The notes beneath the pieces are model-generated. The model had not been told where the DNA came from. It saw only the letters and a list, made by a program, of their open reading frames with translations, and did no database searches. This document shows, one piece after another, positions 1 through 4,190 of a stretch of DNA of 5,987 bases (positions are counted from its first letter, which is position 1; the number at the start of each line of letters is the position of its first letter). Both the position numbers and the translations under genes were made by a program. Source of the DNA: Planctomycetota bacterium (GTDB lineage: Bacteria; Planctomycetota; Phycisphaerae; Phycisphaerales; UBA1924). The stretch covers positions 1 to 5,987 of the forward strand of contig JAEYNG010000222.1 of NCBI GenBank assembly GCA_023412695.1. The letters run 5' to 3'.

Positions 1-2
1 GT

Positions 3-44
3 TCGGAAGTCGCTCAAGGTGCGCAAGCGTACGTCGGGAAATGA
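3..44 (+). CDS. Possible 3' end of a convergent plus-strand gene
   Basis: In frame 3 of the plus strand, an open stretch of 13 codons from the window edge ends in a TGA at 42-44, reading SEVAQGAQAYVGK. It stops exactly before the A tract and stem of the fliA terminator, as expected of a convergent gene sharing that hairpin. Only 13 residues are visible, third-position GC is only moderate, and nothing identifies the product, so this is a tentative call. Confidence 0.2.
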   Translation, partial: SEVAQGAQAYVGK

Positions 45-73
45 AAAAGGGCCGCGGAACTCGCCGCGGCCCT
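44..73 (-). terminator. Intrinsic terminator after fliA
   Basis: Read on the minus strand, a perfect 10-bp inverted repeat (AGGGCCGCGG / CCGCGGCCCT, arms 64-73 and 48-57, six-base loop 58-63) runs directly into five Ts (44-48, sharing one base with the stem). This is a textbook Rho-independent terminator 26 bases beyond the fliA stop. It marks the end of the transcription unit. On the plus strand the same stem lacks a proper T run, so it would work less well in that direction. Confidence 0.93.
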
Positions 74-99
74 CTTCGAAGATCAGGTTGGGAGGCCGG

Positions 100-963
100 T
101 CATTCCACCGGCTCGAGCTCGCGGGCCCGGTGCTGCATCTGGGCCTTCAGGCGGGCCAGGATCGACGAGTGCATCTGCGAGACGCGGGACTCGGACAGGT
201 CGAGCGTCGCGCCGATCTCCTTCATCGTCATCTCCTCGTAGTAATAGAGGACGACGATGAGCCGCTCCGCGCGGGACAGGCCCTTGGTGATCAGGTCCTT
301 GACGTCCTTGCGCTGGATCTCGGAGAACGGGTTGCGCTGCGACTCGTCCTTGATGACGTCGATCTCGCGCACGTCCTTGTTGCCGTCGGACTGGAAGCAC
401 TTGCGGGTGAGGGAGAACGTGCCCACCGCGCTCGAGTCGCGTTTGAGCTTGTCGAACTCCTCGCCGGCGATGTTCAGGCGCGAGGCCAGCTCGTCGTCGG
501 TGGGGTCACGGCCGTGCTGCTTGGCGAACTGCTGGCGTGCCTGCGCAACCTTCGACGTGCGGTGACGCACGAGGCGGGGCACCCAGTCCATGGAGCGCAG
601 CTCGTCGAGGATTGCGCCGCGGATGCGCGGTGCGCAATACGTCTCGAACTTCACGCCGCGATCGAGGTCGAACGCGTCGATCGCGTCCTTCAGGCCAAAG
701 AGCCCGACGGACATGAGGTCCTGGATATCAACCTCGTCGGGGAGCCGAGCGTAGATGCGCTCCGCGTTGTAGCGCACCAGGTGGAGATACTTCTCCATCA
801 GGTAGTTGCGGATCTCGACCGAGCGGGTCCGCTGATACTCCTCCCAGACCGCCTTGATCGGCCAGGAGTCGTAAGGGGTTGGCTTGTTCGAGGGCTCGGC
901 GTGCTCCACCGCATAACGGGAAGACGACCGCGCGTGACTACCAGACGCTCTCATCCTTGGCAT
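100..963 (-). CDS. fliA: Flagellar sigma factor FliA/WhiG family (sigma-28)
   Basis: This is an RNA polymerase sigma factor of the sigma-28 class (FliA, SigD, WhiG), which normally transcribes late flagellar and chemotaxis genes and is held off by an anti-sigma factor (FlgM; none seen here). Of 287 residues, about 1-37 form a Ser/Arg-rich extension absent from short family members. Region 2 spans about 45-128, with DLMSVGLFGLKDAIDAFD (82-99) and FETYCAPRIRGAILDELR (106-123). Region 3 covers about 130-190. Region 4 covers about 228-275, with a helix-turn-helix at about 246-270 (TMKEIGATLDLSESRVSQM). The start is the ATG at 963, because AAGGAG lies exactly six bases upstream; the GTG at 981 would place that site inside the gene. 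It has its own promoter and a structured leader, and ends 26 bases before a strong terminator. Members are about 240-255 residues in E. coli and B. subtilis, so this one is somewhat long. Confidence 0.95.
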   Translation of the reverse strand: MPRMRASGSHARSSSRYAVEHAEPSNKPTPYDSWPIKAVWEEYQRTRSVEIRNYLMEKYLHLVRYNAERIYARLPDEVDIQDLMSVGLFGLKDAIDAFDLDRGVKFETYCAPRIRGAILDELRSMDWVPRLVRHRTSKVAQARQQFAKQHGRDPTDDELASRLNIAGEEFDKLKRDSSAVGTFSLTRKCFQSDGNKDVREIDVIKDESQRNPFSEIQRKDVKDLITKGLSRAERLIVVLYYYEEMTMKEIGATLDLSESRVSQMHSSILARLKAQMQHRARELEPVE

Positions 964-980
964 GGTCAGCTCCTTGACCA
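963..980 (-). promoter_or_regulatory. Hairpin presenting the fliA ribosome binding site in its loop
   Basis: On the minus strand TGGTCA (975-980) and TGACCA (963-968) form a perfect six-base-pair inverted repeat, extendable by one G-U pair. The loop, AGGAGC (969-974), is the core of the Shine-Dalgarno sequence, and the last A of the right arm is the first base of the ATG start. This decides the start at 963 and could tune ribosome access. Confidence 0.55.
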
Positions 981-1033
981 CTTCGCAATGGACTGCCGCT
1001 GCAACCGTTGAAGCGACAGGCTCATCCGTGCGT

Positions 1034-1057
1034 GCCCGGCCGTATCCCTGGCCGAGC
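1034..1057 (-). promoter_or_regulatory. Stem-loop at predicted 5' end of fliA mRNA
   Basis: On the minus strand the arms GCTCGGCC (1050-1057) and GGCCGGGC (1034-1041) pair over eight base pairs, one of them G-U, around an eight-base loop AGGGATAC. The stem begins within a base or two of the transcription start predicted from the -10 box. Stem-loops at the very 5' end are known to protect some bacterial mRNAs, such as ompA, from decay. The pairing is visible; the function is inferred. Confidence 0.45.
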
Positions 1058-1064
1058 GGGACGG

Positions 1065-1091
1065 ATTATACAGAAACCCTGTGGGACGCAA
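1065..1091 (-). promoter_or_regulatory. Candidate sigma70-type promoter of fliA
   Basis: On the minus strand, a perfect TATAAT -10 box (1065-1070) follows a weak -35 candidate TTGCGT (1086-1091) with a short 15-base spacer. The match lies in the gap between the small membrane protein and fliA, where an upstream A/T-rich tract (1122-1137) is also found. Transcription would begin near 1058, giving a leader of about 95 bases. The perfect -10 hexamer in GC-rich DNA is the main evidence; the poor -35 and short spacer could mean an activator is needed. Confidence 0.6.
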
Positions 1092-1127
1092 GCCTTCCAG
1101 GCTTATGAGAACTACGTGTGGAAAAAA

Positions 1128-1409
1128 TCATGAAAAACTCGATGCAGTTGCGGGGTTGCCCGCTCCGTCGCCCGCCTCGAGCGGGTCCGGTCGGGCAAGC
1201 TTGTGCGCCTCGATCGACGCTCTCGTGACATGCTCGATCACTATCCCCACCCCGATTCCGAGGATCTGGCACAGGAACATGCTGATGATCGCCCGGAAGA
1301 GGATCACCTCGCCCGGGTTCTCCGCCGCGAGCCCGGCGACCACCGCGATGGCGAACGCCGCCAAACCGCAGCAGGCCCCCGTGACTTTCGTGAGCGTTCC
1401 GCCAGACAC
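1128..1409 (-). CDS. Small two-membrane-segment protein of unknown function
   Basis: I do not recognise this 93-residue protein. Two hydrophobic segments are visible, about residues 9-29 and 35-58, joined by a very short turn (AENPGE), so it should sit in the membrane as a helical hairpin. Basic residues outside the membrane (K8, R63, K70, R73) suggest both ends face the cytoplasm. The polar tail (59-93) is rich in Ala, Gly and Pro. Cysteines occur at 13, 14 and 47. The start is the GTG at 1407-1409: GGAAGGAG lies five bases upstream, the best ribosome binding site in the window. The longer frame from an ATG at 1496 would add 29 residues that lack hydrophobic character and would run through this site. 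It lies 128 bases after flhG and 164 bases before fliA on the same strand, so a role in motility or flagellar assembly is likely by context only. There is no signal peptide cleavage site. Confidence 0.72.
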   Translation of the reverse strand: MSGGTLTKVTGACCGLAAFAIAVVAGLAAENPGEVILFRAIISMFLCQILGIGVGIVIEHVTRASIEAHKLARPDPLEAGDGAGNPATASSFS

Positions 1410-1414
1410 GATCG

Positions 1415-1422
1415 CTCCTTCC
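1415..1422 (-). promoter_or_regulatory. Strong ribosome binding site fixing a GTG start
   Basis: GGAAGGAG on the minus strand stands five bases before the GTG at 1407-1409. It is the strongest Shine-Dalgarno match in the window. It decides the start of the small membrane protein and argues that this short frame is truly translated. Confidence 0.75.
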
Positions 1423-1434
1423 AACGTCCGAGAG

Positions 1435-1451
1435 TGCGGAAGAACTCCGCA
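1435..1451 (-). promoter_or_regulatory. Small perfect hairpin in the leader of the small membrane protein gene
   Basis: TGCGGA and TCCGCA (minus strand) form a perfect six-base-pair stem around GTTCT, 25 bases upstream of the GTG start and 12 bases before the ribosome binding site. There is no T run after it, so it is not an intrinsic terminator. It could be an mRNA processing or stabilising element, or chance. The rest of the 1410-1537 gap shows no convincing promoter. Confidence 0.3.
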
Positions 1452-1537
1452 AAGTCGGTGTGACAGCGCACGGACTTGACGCTGCAACCAATCCATCGGC
1501 CGGCCCGGGGCAGGACTTCAGTTCCGGCACTTTCTTT

Positions 1538-2617
1538 TCAAGTTTTGCGTCTGAGCAGGATGCGCGCCAACGCCGCGCGGAACCCGCGGCCGGCCGAATC
1601 CTGCCTCTGTGCACCCGTCAAACCCAACTGATCGAGGATGCGCTGCGCCATGACCCCCATATGGCGTGCCGCCGCGCTCTCCGGTGCATGCAGCATAAAC
1701 GGCGTTCTCGCCCGCACAGATTGCGCAACCCGCAGATCCTGCGCAACCTGCCCGAGCAATCCGACCGGCGCCCCGAGGAACCGCTCGCACACCGCCCGCA
1801 ACCGGGCGTGCACTGCCTCGGCCTCGCCGTCCATGCCGACCTGGTTCACCACCACCCGCAAACGATCCGCGTGCTCCGTGTGCCACTGGCCGTTCTCAGC
1901 CAGCATCACGCACTTGATCAACGCGTACGCATCCGCGATCGCCGTCGGCTCCGGCGTCGTCACCACGACGCCCAAGTCCGCGGCCTCGACGAGCGAGATC
2001 ACGTTCCGCCCGATGCCCGCGGCGGTGTCCACCACGATCACATCCGCCGACCGCTCCAGTTCGCCGATGATCTCCAGCAGGCGCCGCTGCTCGGCGCCGG
2101 CCAGGTCCGCCATCCGGCTCACGCCGACGGCACCCGGCAGCAGACGGAACCCACCCGGCGCATCCAGCAGAATGTCCGTCGCGTTCCGCCGCGCTCCATC
2201 GTGCACGGGCAATGCGGTGACGACATGGTTCAGCCTCGCCGCGGGGTTCATCCCGCAGAGAACATCCGCGTTGGCGGTGCCGAGGTCGGCATCAATCAGA
2301 ATGACCCGCAGCCCGCGCTGCGAGAGCGCGATCGACAGGTTCACCGCGATATTCGTTTTGCCGACGCCGCCCTTGCCCGATGCAATCGCGACAACTTTCG
2401 CAAGTCCTGTCCGAACCGGAACTTGCGTTGCAGGCTCCGGCTCGCGCACTCGCCCGCTCGTCGCCGGCAGGCCCGTCGCCGCCTCCACAAGCCGCCGCAA
2501 CCGTGTCGCCTGGTCGTCAACCTCGCCGCCCGTCGCGAGCGAAACCTCCCCGCGATCCATCCCCGCCTGGATCTCCGCATCAAGGTCGCGCAGCTCGACA
2601 CCGTCGGCGCTCTTCAT
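1538..2617 (-). CDS. flhG: MinD-like ATPase FlhG (YlxH/FleN), flagellar number regulator
   Basis: FlhG is a ParA/MinD-family ATPase. Its ATP-bound dimer binds membrane, and its N-terminal helix stimulates the FlhF GTPase; together they control flagellar number and position. The 359-residue product carries the deviant Walker A motif GKGGVGKT (81-88), the LIDADLG switch (107-113) and DVIVVDTAAGIG (192-203). The FlhF-activating motif DQAxxLR is present as DQATRLR at 35-41. The C-terminus (345-359, GFRAALARILLRRKT) is a basic amphipathic stretch typical of a MinD-type membrane-targeting helix. The chosen ATG overlaps the flhF stop (ATGA), which favours it despite no clear ribosome binding site; Met20 (2560) is an alternative. 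About 34 residues precede the DQAxxLR motif, more than in the Bacillus protein, where it lies close to the N-terminus. A general ParA/MinD protein is the alternative, but the neighbours and motif argue for FlhG. Confidence 0.95.
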   Translation of the reverse strand: MKSADGVELRDLDAEIQAGMDRGEVSLATGGEVDDQATRLRRLVEAATGLPATSGRVREPEPATQVPVRTGLAKVVAIASGKGGVGKTNIAVNLSIALSQRGLRVILIDADLGTANADVLCGMNPAARLNHVVTALPVHDGARRNATDILLDAPGGFRLLPGAVGVSRMADLAGAEQRRLLEIIGELERSADVIVVDTAAGIGRNVISLVEAADLGVVVTTPEPTAIADAYALIKCVMLAENGQWHTEHADRLRVVVNQVGMDGEAEAVHARLRAVCERFLGAPVGLLGQVAQDLRVAQSVRARTPFMLHAPESAAARHMGVMAQRILDQLGLTGAQRQDSAGRGFRAALARILLRRKT

Positions 2618-4071
2618 GAAGCACCCGCCGGCGTGTGAAGTGTGCGACCCTGCTCCTCCGTCTCGAGGCAGAGGTTGTTGTCGAGGATCATCCGCGCCAA
2701 CCGGTCCGCGCGGCCCTGCTCGATATGGTCCGGAACCTCCTGCCCCGTCGTGATGTACGACAGCGCCGCGCCCGCGGGCATGAGCCCCGCCCGCGCCAGC
2801 CGCCGCAGCACGTTCGCCACCACACCGAAGTTCACTGCTTCATCCAGCTTCGTCAGCAGGATTCTGTTCGGCGCGACCTTCGCAAACGACTCCGCCGTCT
2901 GCACCAGCACATCCTCGCCCGACGCGGTCGAGAGCACCAGGTGCGTTTCATGCGGCTGCGCCGACTCCAGGAACTGTTGCAGCTCCGCCAGCCGGTCCGC
3001 CGCGTTCTGGCTGCGACCGGCCGTGTCGATCAACACCACATCGTACGACTTGAACGACTCCACCGCCGCCGCCATCTCCGCCGGCGTCAGCACCACCTTC
3101 AGGGGGAGCCCGATGATGCTCGCGTACGTCCGCAACTGCTCGACCGCCGCGATGCGGTACGTGTCCGACGTGATCAACCCCACCGACTTCCCCTGCCGCA
3201 GCTTATACGTCGCGGCCAGCTTCGCGACCGTCGTCGTCTTCCCCACACCCGTCGGCCCGACGAGGGCGATGGTGTGCGGCCGCCCATCCGTGCCTCGTCG
3301 CGGCATCGAAAGCCCGTCCGAAACAGGAATCAACGACGCCAAGTGCCGGAGCACCGCCGCGCGGACAGACTGCTCATCTGCCAGCTGCGCCGTGGTCAGC
3401 TCCTCACGCACCGCGTTGAGGATCATGTCCGCGATCTCGCGCGATACCTGCGACTCCAGCAGCCGTAGATAGTGCCGGAACAACGCCTCGGGCATGTTCC
3501 CGGCCACCGGGGCGGCCGCCCCAACCGGCGCGGCCTGCAAAACCTGGTTCATCAGCAGCTTGATGTCCGCCAGCTCGCGGTACAACGCCTGCTCATCGGC
3601 TGACCCCTGCCCACCCACCGGCATCGCCGGCCGTTCCTCCCCCCGTCGGGGTCGCCCCTGCATGCCCACCGGCTCGGGCTCAGGCCCTGCCAGTATCACC
3701 GGCCGCGTCGCCGGAACAGCCACCGGCGCAGGCGGATCAAACATCACCCGTTCCGCGGCACGCTGCGGAGCAACCTCCGGCGTCCGCGCCCGCTGATACG
3801 CCGCCACCGCCGCGGGGACCGGCACCGCCGGCGCCCTTGCCCCCTGCGACGCCGCCGACGCGAATGACTCAGACCCGCGCTTCGGCCGCAGGCTCGCCTG
3901 ATCGGAAGCCGTGATCTCCACAACCGACCGGGCACGCCAACCGAAGATCCCCCCCACTTTCGCCGACCGTGTGTGCAGGATGACCGCGTCGCCACCAAGG
4001 TGGCGTTTGACCAACGCCAAGGCCTCGGGCATTGTCGGGGCGCGGAATGTCCGGACGTTCATATTCGCCAT
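2614..4071 (-). CDS. flhF: Flagellar biosynthesis GTPase FlhF (SRP family)
   Basis: FlhF is the third SRP-type GTPase, beside Ffh and FtsY. It marks the site of flagellum assembly at the membrane and pairs with FlhG. The 485-residue product has an N-terminal B domain (1-60, with GDAVILHTR near 27-35), an Ala/Pro-rich linker (about 61-155), a helical N domain (about 160-260) and a G domain (265-465). Visible GTPase motifs are GPTGVGKTTT (272-281), SDTYRIAAVEQL (302-313), DTAGRS (349-354), TKLDE (407-411) and TGQEVPD (442-448), all intact. The start is uncertain by three codons: ATG at 4071 gives MANMNVRTF, whereas ATG at 4062 gives MNVRTF, which looks like the usual FlhF N-terminus and has a GGATGG purine stretch five bases upstream. 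The stop overlaps the flhG start in ATGA, so the two are probably translationally coupled, matching their known partnership. A candidate promoter lies at 4123-4151. Confidence 0.96.
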   Translation of the reverse strand: MANMNVRTFRAPTMPEALALVKRHLGGDAVILHTRSAKVGGIFGWRARSVVEITASDQASLRPKRGSESFASAASQGARAPAVPVPAAVAAYQRARTPEVAPQRAAERVMFDPPAPVAVPATRPVILAGPEPEPVGMQGRPRRGEERPAMPVGGQGSADEQALYRELADIKLLMNQVLQAAPVGAAAPVAGNMPEALFRHYLRLLESQVSREIADMILNAVREELTTAQLADEQSVRAAVLRHLASLIPVSDGLSMPRRGTDGRPHTIALVGPTGVGKTTTVAKLAATYKLRQGKSVGLITSDTYRIAAVEQLRTYASIIGLPLKVVLTPAEMAAAVESFKSYDVVLIDTAGRSQNAADRLAELQQFLESAQPHETHLVLSTASGEDVLVQTAESFAKVAPNRILLTKLDEAVNFGVVANVLRRLARAGLMPAGAALSYITTGQEVPDHIEQGRADRLARMILDNNLCLETEEQGRTLHTPAGAS

Positions 4072-4122
4072 CCGTGGCAGCTGAACAGACGCGCATCCTG
4101 CGCGTTCCTGAGAAGTGGGCGG

Positions 4123-4151
4123 ATTGTCAGTTCAATAGCTCCAAAGGTCAA
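4123..4151 (-). promoter_or_regulatory. Candidate sigma70-type promoter of flhF-flhG
   Basis: On the minus strand TTGACC (4146-4151, five of six consensus bases) and GACAAT (4123-4128, four of six) are separated by the ideal 17 bases. It lies in the AT-richer 119-base gap between flhA and flhF and would give a leader of about 45 bases. It suggests flhF and flhG can be transcribed separately from flhA. No terminator follows flhA, so read-through is also likely. Confidence 0.5.
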
Positions 4152-4160
4152 GATGATCTT
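4150..4160 (-). promoter_or_regulatory. Palindrome touching the flhF -35 box, possible operator
   Basis: AAGAT-C-ATCTT (minus strand) is a perfect 5+1+5 palindrome. It overlaps the upstream edge of the candidate -35 hexamer by two bases. The position suits a regulator binding site. The palindrome is short and could occur by chance. Confidence 0.25.
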
Positions 4161-4190
4161 AAATCGTGGATAACTTTCTGAATCATGAAA

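Noticed and set aside
979..981. GTG as the start of fliA
   Set aside because: It would place AAGGAG inside the gene; the ATG at 963 has that site at a six-base spacing.
19..1011. 330-codon plus-strand frame opposite fliA
   Set aside because: Antisense to a sigma factor with intact regions 2 to 4; it also reads through the terminator stem, which no real gene should need.
1090..1104. Hairpin AAGCC-TGGAA-GGCTT in the gap before fliA
   Set aside because: Five base pairs and no T run on either strand; it overlaps the weak -35 box and is not strong enough to call.
1122..1163. Terminator formed by the GCGGG/CCCGC stem (1150-1163) and T runs (1122-1127, 1133-1137)
   Set aside because: Twelve bases separate the five-base-pair stem from the first T run, and the stem lies inside the coding tail; a functional intrinsic terminator needs the Ts next to the stem.
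1452..1479. Sigma-28-like promoter (TCAAGTCC ... ACCGACTT, minus strand) before the small gene
   Set aside because: Both boxes are partial matches and the spacer is one base longer than the usual sigma-28 spacing.
1410..1496. Longer start (ATG at 1496) for the small membrane protein
   Set aside because: The added 29 residues are not hydrophobic, and the strong ribosome binding site at 1415-1422 points to the GTG at 1409.
1498..1505. GGCCGGCC palindrome after flhG
   Set aside because: An eight-base GC palindrome is expected by chance in GC-rich DNA and has no T run or paired site.
1460..2753. Long plus-strand open frames opposite flhG, 392 and 371 codons
   Set aside because: They are antisense to a gene with clear family motifs, are dominated by Arg, Pro, Ala, Ser and His, show no domain, and are expected by-products of high GC at third codon positions.
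2635..3472. Plus-strand open frames opposite flhF
   Set aside because: Same reason: biased composition, no motif, and fully opposite the conserved GTPase domain.
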